DNA of 36,218 bases from Planctomycetaceae bacterium (GCA_021371965.1 JAJFVE010000064.1:1-36218); one strand, 5' to 3'; shown: positions 5,712 to 14,350, counted from the first letter of the stretch. Numbers and translations: made by a program. The notes: generated from the letters alone by a model not told the origin.

Positions 5712-7574
5712 ATGGCAAGCAACGCACCGAACTTTGAGAAGCTTTCCGCCACCAAACGAAAGTTTGCGACTTTCGACGGCACGCTGGTAGGCCCGACGCC
5801 GACGATCGCCCTGACGCCCGTGGCCGACGGCCGCGTGGGCGCCTATGAAGACAACGTCGACCGCACCTGGGCGATGACCCAGCGCGTGTACGACCTGATC
5901 ACCAGCAAGGTCAAGCTGCCCGACGGGCGCCCCGTGCGCGTCGTCGTCGCGCCGGAAATCGTCTACGGGCCCCGCACCGGCGCCATCGCCCAGAAGTATT
6001 ACGCCGAGCAGAACGTCGGCGCCAACATCTGGATCAGCCGCTCGTGGTCGTACTCGGACGAGCTGATGAGCGCCGCGGCCGGCGTGGGCTCCACCGAGTG
6101 GATCCAGGCCGCCTACGGACTCAACCAGACCGACCGCCCCGGCGCGGTGTGGCTCAAGGCCTTCACCGCCGCCATGGACGAGAAGAAGCGCCCGATCTTC
6201 TGCATCTACTCCCCCGACCTGGAAGACGAGACCAAGGGCCTCAACGACTTCGTCACCGAGCGCCTGGTCCGCTTCGCCCGCTGCGCCGCGGCCGTCATGT
6301 ACATGCGCGGCAAGAACTACCTGTCGATCGGTTCGGTGTCGATGGGCATCATCGGCTCGGACGTTCGCCGCAACATGATGGAACAGTATCTGGGCATGGG
6401 CTCGGTGTCGGTGGACATGGTCGCCCTGCGCGGCCGCATGGACAAGGGCCTGTTCGATCACGAAGAGCTGGCCGCTTCGATCAAGTTCTTCAAGAAGTTC
6501 AAGATGGACTTCGGCCCGGGCAACCGCCCGCAGCCGCCCGAGAAGCTCATTGAAGACGTGATGAAGATGACGCTGATCGTGCGCGACTTGATGATCGGCA
6601 ACCCGCGCCTGGCCGACTCGAAGGTCGCCAAGGCCCAGGGATTTGTCGACAACGTCGAGCTGGCCCAGGGCGCCAACGCCATCGCCTCGGGCACGCAGGG
6701 GCAGCGCCAGTGGACGGACCTGTACCCTAACTTCGACGTGGCTGAGAGCCTGCTCAACAGCTCCTTCGGCTGGGAAGGCCCGCGCACGCCGTTTATCGTG
6801 GCCACCGAAAACGACAGCAAGAACGCCATCGGAATGCTCGCGGCGCACCTGCTGACCGGCGGCATGCCGCAGCTCTTCGCCGACATCCGCACCAACTGGA
6901 CGCCCGAGAGCATCAAGGCCGCCACCGGCAAGGATGTCACCAAGATCTGCCCGCAGGGCATCATCGACAAGCGCAACAGCGGCGCCGGCGCGCTGGACTA
7001 CGCCGTCAACGCCCTGGAGTTCGCCGGCAAGAACTGGAAGGACCTCTCAGCCGCCGACGCCTGGGACGCCATCCGCTCCAGTTCGGCCGCCCATAATAAG
7101 CTCGTCAAGGCCGCGATGGACGGCACGACGTACATGGGCGCGGGCCTGACGTACTTCCCCGGCGACGGCCTCTCGAGCCACTACCGCACCCCCGGCGGCG
7201 TGCCGATGACCGCCTACCGCTACAACGCCGTGGGCGACATGCTGACCTGCTCGATCGTCGAAGGCGAGACGGTCGAACTGCCCGTCAGCGTGGCTGACCA
7301 CATCAGCCGCGTGACGGACAAGACCTGGCCCGAGAGCTACTGGACGCCCCGCGGCATGAGCAGCTTCGAGTACATGAGCCGCATCGGACCCAACCACGAC
7401 GCCAACAGCTTCGGCCTCATTGGCGCGGACATGATCACGTTCAACGCGATGCTGCGCATCCCGGTGGACATGCACAACGTCTGCTCGTGCGAAATCTTCC
7501 GCCCGACGATGTGGGACCGCTTCGGCGGCGACGACTACCGCGCCTGCCAGTACCTCGGCGCGCTGTACGCCTGA
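5712..7574 (+). CDS. fucI: L-fucose isomerase
   Basis: It interconverts L-fucose and L-fuculose (the family also acts on D-arabinose), the first catabolic step in the cytoplasm, and is Mn-dependent. The 620-residue protein aligns in my memory along the full E. coli FucI, with SIGSVSMGIIGSDV, GTQGQRQWTDLYPN, NSSFGWEG and FGLIGADMITFNAMLRIPV. Predicted metal and catalytic residues are Glu366 (VATENDS), Asp391 (LFADIRT) and His588 (DMHNV). It is slightly longer at the N-terminus than the 591-residue E. coli enzyme. AAGGAGAG lies 5-6 nt before the ATG. It is co-directional with the kinase upstream and is followed by a strong terminator, so the two form a compact operon. Confidence 0.95.
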   Translation: MASNAPNFEKLSATKRKFATFDGTLVGPTPTIALTPVADGRVGAYEDNVDRTWAMTQRVYDLITSKVKLPDGRPVRVVVAPEIVYGPRTGAIAQKYYAEQNVGANIWISRSWSYSDELMSAAAGVGSTEWIQAAYGLNQTDRPGAVWLKAFTAAMDEKKRPIFCIYSPDLEDETKGLNDFVTERLVRFARCAAAVMYMRGKNYLSIGSVSMGIIGSDVRRNMMEQYLGMGSVSVDMVALRGRMDKGLFDHEELAASIKFFKKFKMDFGPGNRPQPPEKLIEDVMKMTLIVRDLMIGNPRLADSKVAKAQGFVDNVELAQGANAIASGTQGQRQWTDLYPNFDVAESLLNSSFGWEGPRTPFIVATENDSKNAIGMLAAHLLTGGMPQLFADIRTNWTPESIKAATGKDVTKICPQGIIDKRNSGAGALDYAVNALEFAGKNWKDLSAADAWDAIRSSSAAHNKLVKAAMDGTTYMGAGLTYFPGDGLSSHYRTPGGVPMTAYRYNAVGDMLTCSIVEGETVELPVSVADHISRVTDKTWPESYWTPRGMSSFEYMSRIGPNHDANSFGLIGADMITFNAMLRIPVDMHNVCSCEIFRPTMWDRFGGDDYRACQYLGALYA

Positions 7575-7591
7575 TAATGCATCCGTAACAC

Positions 7592-7629
7592 AAAAGGGCC
7601 CGGGAGCAGCGAGCTTACCGGGCCCTTTT
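7592..7629 (+). terminator. Intrinsic terminator of the kinase/fucI operon
   Basis: AAAAGGGCCCGG at 7592-7603 pairs perfectly with CCGGGCCCTTTT at 7618-7629 around a 14-nt loop, ending in TTTTCTT. It lies 17 nt past the fucI stop. Confidence 0.9.
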
Positions 7630-7647
7630 CTTGCGCTGACGGATTTA

Positions 7648-7750
7648 CAATTCCCAATTTCCGATTTCCAATTTAACAACAAAGATGCGCCGGACTGCGC
7701 TGAGTCTTAATTTCTTTTCAATTGGAAATTGCAAATTGGAAATTGGAAAT
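7648..7750. repeat. A/T-rich AATTGG-type inverted repeat
   Basis: The left arm (about 7648-7674) is made of CCAATTTCC-type words, and the right arm (7719-7750) of AATTGGAAATTG-type words, roughly reverse complementary. It stands out from the surrounding GC-rich DNA and lies just upstream of the GH43 start. The open frame through it is not treated as coding. Confidence 0.6.
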
Positions 7751-7774
7751 GCCTGTGCTACCTTCCGCACCATC

Positions 7775-9388
7775 ATGATATATCCAAACCCGATCATCCC
7801 CGGCTTTTATCCCGACCCGAGCGTCTGTCGCGTAGGCGAGGACTATTATCTCGTCACCAGTTCGTTCGAGTACTTCCCCGGCGTGCCGATCTTTCATAGC
7901 CGCGATCTCTATAACTGGCGGCAGATAGGGTACGTGCTGAACCGGCCCGAGCAACTGCCTCTGGACAAGAGCCCCATCTCGTGCGGGATATTTGCCCCGA
8001 CGCTGCGGCATCACGCCGGGCGATTCTACATGATCACCACCAATGTGTCCTTCGGCGGCAACTTCCTGGTGACGGCCAGCGACCCGGCGGGGCCTTGGTC
8101 GGCGCCGGTTGCGGTGGACTCGCCGGGGATCGATCCCTCGCTGGCGTTCGACGACGACGGCGCGTGCTACATCACCGGCAACTGGTGCGACGACGGCCGC
8201 GGGGGCAAAGGCATCGGCGTGGCCCGCATCGACGCGGCCTCGGGCAAGCTGCTCGAACCGATGCGGTTCATCTGGTCCGGCACGGGCGGCCAACACGCAG
8301 AAGGGCCGCACCTGTACCACATCGGGCGGTGGTGGTATCTGCTGATCGCCGAGGGCGGCACGGAACTGTGCCACATGATCACCATCGCCCGAAGCGTTAG
8401 CCCGTACGGGCCCTTCGAGTCCTGCCCGCACAACCCGATCCTCACGCACCGCTCGCTGCCGTCGCGCATCCACAGCATCGGCCATGGCGACCTCGTGCAG
8501 GACCACCGCGGCAACTGGTGGATGGTGTTCCTGGGCACGCGACATTCGCTCTTCATGTACCCGACTCGCCACCATCTCGGGCGCGAGACCTTCCTGGCAC
8601 CGGTGACGTGGACCGGGGATTCCGGGGTCACTGAAGTGACCCGGCCGATGGACCTCGGTTGGCCTGTGATAAACTTTGGGCGTCCGATTGAATTGCAGAT
8701 GGATGTCCCCACCGCCCTGTCGCCGCATCCGGTCCCGCCTGCGCCCACACGCGACGACTTTGATTCGCCCGACTTCGCGATGAGTTGGAACTGGTTGCGA
8801 AACCCTGCGATGGAGAATTACTCCCTCACGCAGCGCCCCGGGTGGCTCACGCTCAAAGGGTCGGCCGTCACGCCGGATGCGGAAGACTCCCCCACCCTGA
8901 TCTGCCGCCGCCAGCAGCATTTCAACTGCCGGGCAGCCGCCCTGCTGGACTTCGCCCCCGCGGCCGAGAACGAAGAGGCGGGTATCTCCGTGCGGATGAA
9001 CGACCGGCACCACTACGACCTGGCCGTGACGGTTCGCAACGGCAAGCGCTGCGCGATCGTCCGCCAGCGCATCGGCGACATCGCCCAGGAAACAGCGTGC
9101 CACCCGCTGCCGGACGAGAAAGGGTGCCACGCACAACCCCGTTGTGCGTGTCCCCGAGTCGAACTGAGCATCGAGGCCACGCGCGACGAATACGCCTTCT
9201 TTGCCACGGTCGGGCAGGACAAGATTCCCCTGGGCAAGGCCTCGGCGGCCTACCTCACCAGCGAGGCCGCCGGCGGGTTCACCGGCGTGATGATCGCCCT
9301 CTACGCCACCGGCTGGGGCAAGCCCTGCACAGCGGCGGCCGCGTTCGATTGGTTCGACTACATCCCCCTTCCCGATGACGAGCGGTAG
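7775..9388 (+). CDS. Glycoside hydrolase family 43 (beta-xylosidase/arabinofuranosidase type)
   Basis: The 537-residue enzyme has an N-terminal five-bladed beta-propeller opening NPIIPGFYPDPSVCRVGEDYY, where Asp14 is the expected general base. Asp120 (GIDPSLAFDD) is the expected pKa modulator and Glu176 (HAEGPHLY) the general acid. A C-terminal beta-sandwich (about residue 330 onward) matches the accessory domain of xylosidase-like GH43 proteins. No signal peptide is seen, so it should act on imported oligosaccharides. The ATG at 7775 is chosen because the upstream frame is repeat DNA; its Shine-Dalgarno is weak. About residues 450-461 (GCHAQPRCACPR) are encoded by a palindromic repeat also found at 35.0 kb. 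The URO-D-like gene starts one base after its stop. Confidence 0.9.
   Translation: MIYPNPIIPGFYPDPSVCRVGEDYYLVTSSFEYFPGVPIFHSRDLYNWRQIGYVLNRPEQLPLDKSPISCGIFAPTLRHHAGRFYMITTNVSFGGNFLVTASDPAGPWSAPVAVDSPGIDPSLAFDDDGACYITGNWCDDGRGGKGIGVARIDAASGKLLEPMRFIWSGTGGQHAEGPHLYHIGRWWYLLIAEGGTELCHMITIARSVSPYGPFESCPHNPILTHRSLPSRIHSIGHGDLVQDHRGNWWMVFLGTRHSLFMYPTRHHLGRETFLAPVTWTGDSGVTEVTRPMDLGWPVINFGRPIELQMDVPTALSPHPVPPAPTRDDFDSPDFAMSWNWLRNPAMENYSLTQRPGWLTLKGSAVTPDAEDSPTLICRRQQHFNCRAAALLDFAPAAENEEAGISVRMNDRHHYDLAVTVRNGKRCAIVRQRIGDIAQETACHPLPDEKGCHAQPRCACPRVELSIEATRDEYAFFATVGQDKIPLGKASAAYLTSEAAGGFTGVMIALYATGWGKPCTAAAAFDWFDYIPLPDDER
9123..9150 (+). repeat. Dispersed palindrome copy inside the GH43 coding sequence
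   Basis: A 28-nt unit whose core is CACGCACAAC-CCC-GTTGTGCGTG (9128-9150, 10-bp perfect stem) preceded by GGTGC. The reverse complement of 35023-35050 matches it at 27 of 28 positions, differing only in the loop. Here it is read in frame. Confidence 0.8.
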
Positions 9389-9389
9389 C

Positions 9390-10520
9390 ATGACGCCCAA
9401 AGAACGAATCAAGCGGCAGGTGCTGGGGCAGGAAGTGGATCGCATTGCGACCGTCGGCGGGTGGATGCTCAGCGCCGGCGTACTGGCCGAGTTCGCCGGC
9501 GTGAGCGTCGAGGCATTCCTGGCCGACGCGCAGGCAATGACGATCCGCGCGTACAAGAACCTCGGCGCCGATGCGCTGGTGGGCGGGCTGATCGTGCCCA
9601 ATGTGGCCGACCAGGTGCGCGCAGGGCAGGTCGAGGAGGCCAAGTTCTCCCGGTTCACGCCCGAGGACCTTCTCAAGCGGGCCGAGCAGGCCCCGGCGTC
9701 GGAGCAGGAATTCCTGGCCAAGATCGACCGCCCCAAGATGCGGGCCGACTACGCCAACTGGATCGGCGAGCAGCGCAAGAGCTTCGACGGGATGGAACTG
9801 ATCCCGACGTTCTGGCACGTCGTGCCCAACTTCATGATGTACTGCAGCTACGGGTACGAGGCATACCTGGCCGCCTGCGCGATGTACCCTGACGCCGTCG
9901 AGCGGATCTACTGGGAAGGCGCCATCGACGCCCGGGCGACCAACTCGATCCTCGTCGACGTCTATCGCGACCTGGACCTGCCGCCGATCCTCTTCACCGG
10001 CCATGATATGTGCATCAACACCGGCACGATGGTCAGCCCGCAGTTCCTGCGCGACCGTTACTGGCCGCTGTGCAAGTACGCCATCGAGCCGCTCGTCGAG
10101 GCGGGCATCCGCGTGATCTACCACTGCGACGGCAACGTCATGCCCATCATCGACGACATCATCGCAGCGGGCTTCTCCGGCTTTCAGGGCTTCCAATATG
10201 AGTACGGCGTGGACCCCTTCGCCTTCTCGAATCGCCGCAGCCTGCAAGGGCAGGAGTTCCTGTACATGACCGGCATGAACATCTCCCGCACGCTGCCCTG
10301 GGGCACGCCGGATGACGTGCGCGAGGAACTCGAGTACGTGCTGGATTACACCAACGGCGGCCGCCAACTGCTGCTGTTCTCCAGCAACGTGATCGGCCCG
10401 GAAGTGCCCGCCGCCAACGTCAGAGCCGCCTACGACTTCTGCCACAACTACAATCCCAACCAACCCCGCCCCACCGCCGGAAAAGCCCGCCCGTGGCCGT
10501 GGGGCGCGAAGCACGCATGA
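9390..10520 (+). CDS. Uroporphyrinogen decarboxylase-like (URO-D fold) protein
   Basis: The 376-residue protein opens MTPKERIKRQVLGQEVDRI, a typical beginning for URO-D-superfamily proteins outside haem synthesis, and has GHDMCINTGTMVSPQFLRDRYWP and VIYHCDGNVMPIIDD. The superfamily includes corrinoid and methylcobamide methyltransferases (MtaA/CmuA) whose zinc is held by a His-x-Cys pair and a later Cys. Here the first motif is HCD, and the region usually carrying the second Cys reads SSNVIGPE, so classic zinc ligands look incomplete. An ATG at 9375 overlapping GH43 is possible, but 9390 gives the usual family start. It appears to be co-transcribed with GH43, hinting at a role in sugar metabolism, but the reaction is unknown. 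Confidence 0.85.
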   Translation: MTPKERIKRQVLGQEVDRIATVGGWMLSAGVLAEFAGVSVEAFLADAQAMTIRAYKNLGADALVGGLIVPNVADQVRAGQVEEAKFSRFTPEDLLKRAEQAPASEQEFLAKIDRPKMRADYANWIGEQRKSFDGMELIPTFWHVVPNFMMYCSYGYEAYLAACAMYPDAVERIYWEGAIDARATNSILVDVYRDLDLPPILFTGHDMCINTGTMVSPQFLRDRYWPLCKYAIEPLVEAGIRVIYHCDGNVMPIIDDIIAAGFSGFQGFQYEYGVDPFAFSNRRSLQGQEFLYMTGMNISRTLPWGTPDDVREELEYVLDYTNGGRQLLLFSSNVIGPEVPAANVRAAYDFCHNYNPNQPRPTAGKARPWPWGAKHA

Positions 10521-10527
10521 CTTCATA

Positions 10528-11472
10528 TCACGGCCGCGACTTGTGCGGGGCGGGCGTGAACCAGTCCGTCGCCAGCGGCTTGTCGCTGAGCAGGTCCAGC
10601 GTCACGCGGCAGGGCTCGATGTTGCCCTGAATCTTGGCTCGGTCGAAGACGATGCGGCGGGGCAGGCCGCTGTGCAGGTCAGCCCATATCTCGATCGTCT
10701 CGGGCCCTTTGACCTGCCGCGAGTTCCTCCGCACCAGCACGTGCCGCAGCAGTTGCCCGCCGGAGGGCAGAGCCGTTTCATCCAATCGCTCAAGCGTGTA
10801 GTTGACCTTGATTCGCTCGAGCGTCTGGTGCAGATCGCTGAAAGGCACATCGGCCATCAGCGCCGGCATGGGGATGCCTCCGGCGCCCGGGCCCTGGCGC
10901 GTCTCGGCCAATTCACCGCGGCGGATGCGCCAGCTCTGGCGGCCGTCGAAGCCATCGTAGATGACGCCGCCGTTGGGGTCGCGGCGGACGAGCAGATACT
11001 GCCGCCCGTCGCGCAGGTACAGCGTGGCATCGTCGAGTCCGGGGCGCGGGATGCGCGGGCCCGAGCGGTCGCCGTCACCTGGCCGCGGCGGACGGTCGTC
11101 GCCCTCGGGCGGCGGAGGCTCGTCGAGGTCCTGCATCGCGATGTGATAGGTGCGGTCGCCCGGCTTGGCCAGGGCCCCGATGATGTCATTGAGCGAGGCC
11201 ATTGCCCGCGAGGGCGTATTGAAGACCCATATTCCGACAGCGGCCAGAAGCATCGCCGCTGCCGCATACGCGGCGCGGCGCGCCCACAGCGCCACGCGCC
11301 GCGCGGGCCGGGCCGAGGCGGCGATGGCCTCCACCACGCGCTGCACGCGCCGCCGGCGGTGCTGGGCCGACTGCTCATCGTACAGGTGCGTCAGCAAGGC
11401 GTGCACCAGCCTCTCATCGGCTGTCGCCGCCTGCAGTTCCGGGTTGTCAGGTGCGCTTTTCATCCGATTCAT
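10528..11472 (-). CDS. Membrane anti-sigma factor candidate
   Basis: The ATG at 11472 overlaps the TGA of the ECF sigma gene as ATGA, implying translational coupling. The 314-residue protein has about 60 charged cytoplasmic residues, one membrane span (about residues 60-84, AAYAAAAMLLAAVGIWVF), a Pro/Asp/Arg-rich linker and a C-terminal beta-rich domain (YHIAMQDLD, TIEIWADLHSGLPRRIVFD) resembling LolA/RseB-like sensor domains. No zinc-binding ZAS motif is seen at the N-terminus. Position directly behind an ECF sigma is the main reason for the anti-sigma call; the sequence itself is not a recognised family. Its stop is 7 nt from that of the convergent URO-D-like gene. Confidence 0.7.
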   Translation of the reverse strand: MNRMKSAPDNPELQAATADERLVHALLTHLYDEQSAQHRRRRVQRVVEAIAASARPARRVALWARRAAYAAAAMLLAAVGIWVFNTPSRAMASLNDIIGALAKPGDRTYHIAMQDLDEPPPPEGDDRPPRPGDGDRSGPRIPRPGLDDATLYLRDGRQYLLVRRDPNGGVIYDGFDGRQSWRIRRGELAETRQGPGAGGIPMPALMADVPFSDLHQTLERIKVNYTLERLDETALPSGGQLLRHVLVRRNSRQVKGPETIEIWADLHSGLPRRIVFDRAKIQGNIEPCRVTLDLLSDKPLATDWFTPAPHKSRP

Positions 11473-12041
11473 TCCGGGCGGGAAAGAATGCCCTTTCGCT
11501 CCAGGCATCGCGCCAATTGCAGCCGCGCTCGCTGGAGCTGTTTCTGGACGGCGTCACTCGTCGAGGCCAGGTGTTCGGCAATCCACTGCGTCGTGCGATT
11601 CTGCTGGTAGTGCAGTTCGATTGGCTGGCGATAGAGCGGTTCGAGCCGCTCCACGCAGTCCTTCAAGGCCACGATCTTCTCATCGAGCGTATCGCCGCTG
11701 TGATGTTCGATCTGACTCACGCGCTGATCGAGGTGCTCCAGCACGCGCTCGTCGCCCAGCGCCACCTCGCGGCCGCTCTTGCGATAGTGCATCAGCACCA
11801 GCCGCCGCGCGATCCCGCGCAGCCATGCCCCGAACGGCCGGGCACGATCAAACTCGGCGATCTTGCGCCAGGCGATCAGCAGCGTCTCCTGGAAGAGATC
11901 GTCCACCGCCGCCGCGTCGCCGACGGCCGCGCGCAGAAATGCCGTCAACGAGTCGGCGTTCTCGTTGGCGAGAATCTCAAACATCGCCAGGGGCTCGATA
12001 CCGCCCGGCGCGAGGCTGGCTGGCAAGTCGCTGCCGCTCAT
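11469..12041 (-). CDS. ECF-type RNA polymerase sigma factor
   Basis: This 190-residue sigma has region 2 (LTAFLRAAVGDAAAVDDLFQETLLIAWRKIAEFD, with RPFGAWLRGIARRLVLMHYRK) and region 4 (LEPLYRQPIELHYQQNRTTQWIAEHLASTSDAVQKQLQRARLQL), and lacks region 3, as expected for the ECF group. The ATG at 12041 follows GGAAAGG by 6 nt; a GTG further upstream is less likely. It is coupled to a membrane anti-sigma and transcribed divergently from a two-gene secreted operon at 12197, which it may control. The region between the two directions holds a long imperfect dyad. Confidence 0.93.
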   Translation of the reverse strand: MSGSDLPASLAPGGIEPLAMFEILANENADSLTAFLRAAVGDAAAVDDLFQETLLIAWRKIAEFDRARPFGAWLRGIARRLVLMHYRKSGREVALGDERVLEHLDQRVSQIEHHSGDTLDEKIVALKDCVERLEPLYRQPIELHYQQNRTTQWIAEHLASTSDAVQKQLQRARLQLARCLERKGILSRPE

Positions 12042-12083
12042 AGGCTGCCTTTCCACAGACTATTGTCACTGGGCCAGAGCCCC

Positions 12084-12122
12084 CGGACAAGAAAATGAGT
12101 GATTGTCAGGATTTTCTGTCCG
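12084..12122. promoter_or_regulatory. Imperfect dyad between the ECF sigma and the secreted operon
   Basis: CGGACAAGAAAAT (12084-12096) pairs with ATTTTCTGTCCG (12111-12122) with one bulged base and a 14-nt spacer. It sits in the only promoter-bearing gap of the divergent pair, so it is an operator or leader-hairpin candidate. Confidence 0.4.
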
Positions 12123-12196
12123 CGGCCGTCACGGCGGCGCAATAGGAGGGGAAGTCATCGACTAGCCGGAACAACCAAGACTCCGAAGGAGAGACT

Positions 12197-14350
12197 ATGA
12201 GACATGCATTCGCTGTAATCGTACTGGGTATTCTGGCCGCAGCGGCCTGGGCGCAGCAGGGCGACAGGCCCGACCCGCCGGCGCAGAATGGCGAGCGGGA
12301 TCAGGCTCAGTCTTCCGGCGGCGACGTCAAAACCCAGGTCAAGACGATCCTGTCGAAGTACGGGTCGGGCTCGCTGACGGCCGATCAGGCCAAGGCGATC
12401 AACAAGGCGTTTCGCGACGCGGGGCTGCGAAACGGTCCGGACCTCAAGCAAGCCATCGAGGACGCGGGGTTCAGCAGCGAAAAGATCAGCGAGCTCGATC
12501 CCCCGCCGGATCGCGCCGAGGCAGGGGGCGGCCGGAACGCCGAGCGTCAAGGCCAGGGGCAGGGCGCCAGCGATAACCATCGCGGCAAGGGCGACGGCCA
12601 GACAGGCGGACGCAAAGGGCGCGGGCAGGCCGGTGAGGGCAAAGCCCGCCAGGGCGGCGGGGGCTACAACATCGAACAGGCGATCTCCGACCGCGCGCAG
12701 CTCAACACCATCGCCTTCGACGGCTTGGCGTTCCTCACAGGCGATCTGGGCGGCAACACCTTCCTGCCGCCGGGCAAGGTGGCGGACTTCTGCGGTTTCC
12801 AGTACATGCGCGACGTCGACACCAACCAGCTCGGCCACAACACGTCGTTCGTGCCGCGCGCGGCCAACAACATGCTTTACGTCCTGACCGACGCGCAGAA
12901 GGCCCAGCTTGTGACCCTGGCCAAAGAGCAGGAGAAGATGCTGACGGATTTCGCATACAAGCGGTTTCCGCTGGTCAAAGCGTTCTGCCGCCAGCTCGCC
13001 GGTGATATTCCCACTGGCAGCACCGGCCTGAGCCGCGAGGCGGTGATGAAGTACACCGCCGGCGTGTTCGAGATTGACGGGGCTCTCAGCTATCGCCGCG
13101 CCGAGGTCCTGGGCGGCATCGTCCGAGCCCTCAGCGACAAGCAGAAGGCGTACCTGGCGAAGATGAAGTTCAATAATTCCGCCACGTGGCCCGAGATGAA
13201 AGACCAGATGGACAAGCGCAGCCTCTCGCACACCGCCCACGTGGCCGTCATGACCTACGCCAGCGAGATGTTCAGTTGGTACGCCGGCAACGTCGAGGCC
13301 GACGTGTACTTCTGCCCCGAGCGCCACGCGACGTACTTCGGCTCGTTCTACATGAAAGACATCCCGGCGATGGGCAACCCGAACTACTCGATCAGCACTT
13401 CGCTCACCGGCGACAGCGGCGAGGCGTTCCTGGCGGCCCTGAGCGACACCCAGCGAGGGCTGGTGACGGCGCTGGTGGACCAGCAGCGCAACGACCTCAA
13501 GGAGATCGTCTCGGTGCGGCGGCAGATCGCCACGGAGCTGCGCCGCTTCATGAAGGAATCCTCCATCGACAAGGCCAAGGTGATGTCGCTGTCCAAACGC
13601 TACGGCGAACTCGACGGCGAGATCTCGTACTTCTACGCCACGGCCTTCTCGGAGGCAGCCAAGACGCTGACGGCCGACCAGAAGAAGACGCTGCTCAAGC
13701 TTCGCAACCTCGACGCCAAGTACACCTGCAAGGGCGCGTACCTGTACTCGCGAGCGATCGACATGCCTGCGATCCCGAACACCGACTTCCTCTTTGGGAA
13801 AGGCCAAGCTACAAAGGCAGCGCCGGCCGCCAAAGCATCCTCGATCGCCGTCAAGAACAGCTCGACGTTCGTGCTCCGCAGCCCGGCGGTGGCCGACAAG
13901 GGACCGCTTCCCAAGGAGTTCACCGGCGACGGCGCGGCCGCCACGCTGCCGCTGGAATGGTCAGGGGCGCCCCCGGCCGCCAAGAGCTTCGCCCTGGTCA
14001 TGCACCACGTGGACCCGCAGGGCAAAACCAAGTGGTACTGGGTGCTCTACAACATCCCCGCCGGCACGACGAGCCTGGCCAAGAGCGTCAAAGGAGTCGG
14101 CACGCTTGGCAATAATTCGGTCAACGGCCGCCTGGGATACGCCCCGCCCCACTCGAAGGGCCCCGGCGCCAAGACGTACATCTATACCCTCTACGCCCTG
14201 GTGGCGCCGGTACAAGTTGATGTCGAGCCAGCCGACGTGACTCGCGACGTGCTCCTGGCGGCGATGAAGGATAAAATCCTCGCCAGCGCACGACTGAGCG
14301 TCGTCTATACGCGCAACGTCCAGCAGGCGCCACAGGAAGACCCGCAATGA
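12197..14350 (+). CDS. Secreted protein with duplicated helical domain and C-terminal PEBP (YbhB/YbcL) domain
   Basis: The 717-residue product has a signal peptide (about residues 1-19, ending AWAQQ), a helical segment with SLTADQAKAIN, and a Gly/Arg/Gln-rich linker (about 95-155). Two related segments follow, starting near DFCGFQYMRDVD (about 197) and VYFCPERHATYFGSFYMKD (about 370). Each is followed by an LTDAQ or LSDTQ helix resembling LTxxQ repeats of Spy-like periplasmic proteins; a further LTADQKK occurs near 493. Residues from about 555 form a phosphatidylethanolamine-binding/Raf-kinase-inhibitor-like domain (LPLEWSGAPPAAKSFALVMHHVDP, KWYWVLYNIPAG). AAGGAGAG precedes the ATG. Its TGA overlaps the next ATG, so the two are coupled. 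Ligand and role are unknown. Confidence 0.85.
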   Translation: MRHAFAVIVLGILAAAAWAQQGDRPDPPAQNGERDQAQSSGGDVKTQVKTILSKYGSGSLTADQAKAINKAFRDAGLRNGPDLKQAIEDAGFSSEKISELDPPPDRAEAGGGRNAERQGQGQGASDNHRGKGDGQTGGRKGRGQAGEGKARQGGGGYNIEQAISDRAQLNTIAFDGLAFLTGDLGGNTFLPPGKVADFCGFQYMRDVDTNQLGHNTSFVPRAANNMLYVLTDAQKAQLVTLAKEQEKMLTDFAYKRFPLVKAFCRQLAGDIPTGSTGLSREAVMKYTAGVFEIDGALSYRRAEVLGGIVRALSDKQKAYLAKMKFNNSATWPEMKDQMDKRSLSHTAHVAVMTYASEMFSWYAGNVEADVYFCPERHATYFGSFYMKDIPAMGNPNYSISTSLTGDSGEAFLAALSDTQRGLVTALVDQQRNDLKEIVSVRRQIATELRRFMKESSIDKAKVMSLSKRYGELDGEISYFYATAFSEAAKTLTADQKKTLLKLRNLDAKYTCKGAYLYSRAIDMPAIPNTDFLFGKGQATKAAPAAKASSIAVKNSSTFVLRSPAVADKGPLPKEFTGDGAAATLPLEWSGAPPAAKSFALVMHHVDPQGKTKWYWVLYNIPAGTTSLAKSVKGVGTLGNNSVNGRLGYAPPHSKGPGAKTYIYTLYALVAPVQVDVEPADVTRDVLLAAMKDKILASARLSVVYTRNVQQAPQEDPQ

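Noticed and set aside
7718..9736. 672-codon minus-strand frame across GH43 and the URO-D-like gene
   Set aside because: It spans two recognised genes and a repeat on the opposite strand and has no recognisable domain.
12155..13807. 550-codon minus-strand frame opposite the PEBP-domain protein
   Set aside because: The plus-strand frame has signal peptide, Shine-Dalgarno and a known domain; the antisense frame has none.
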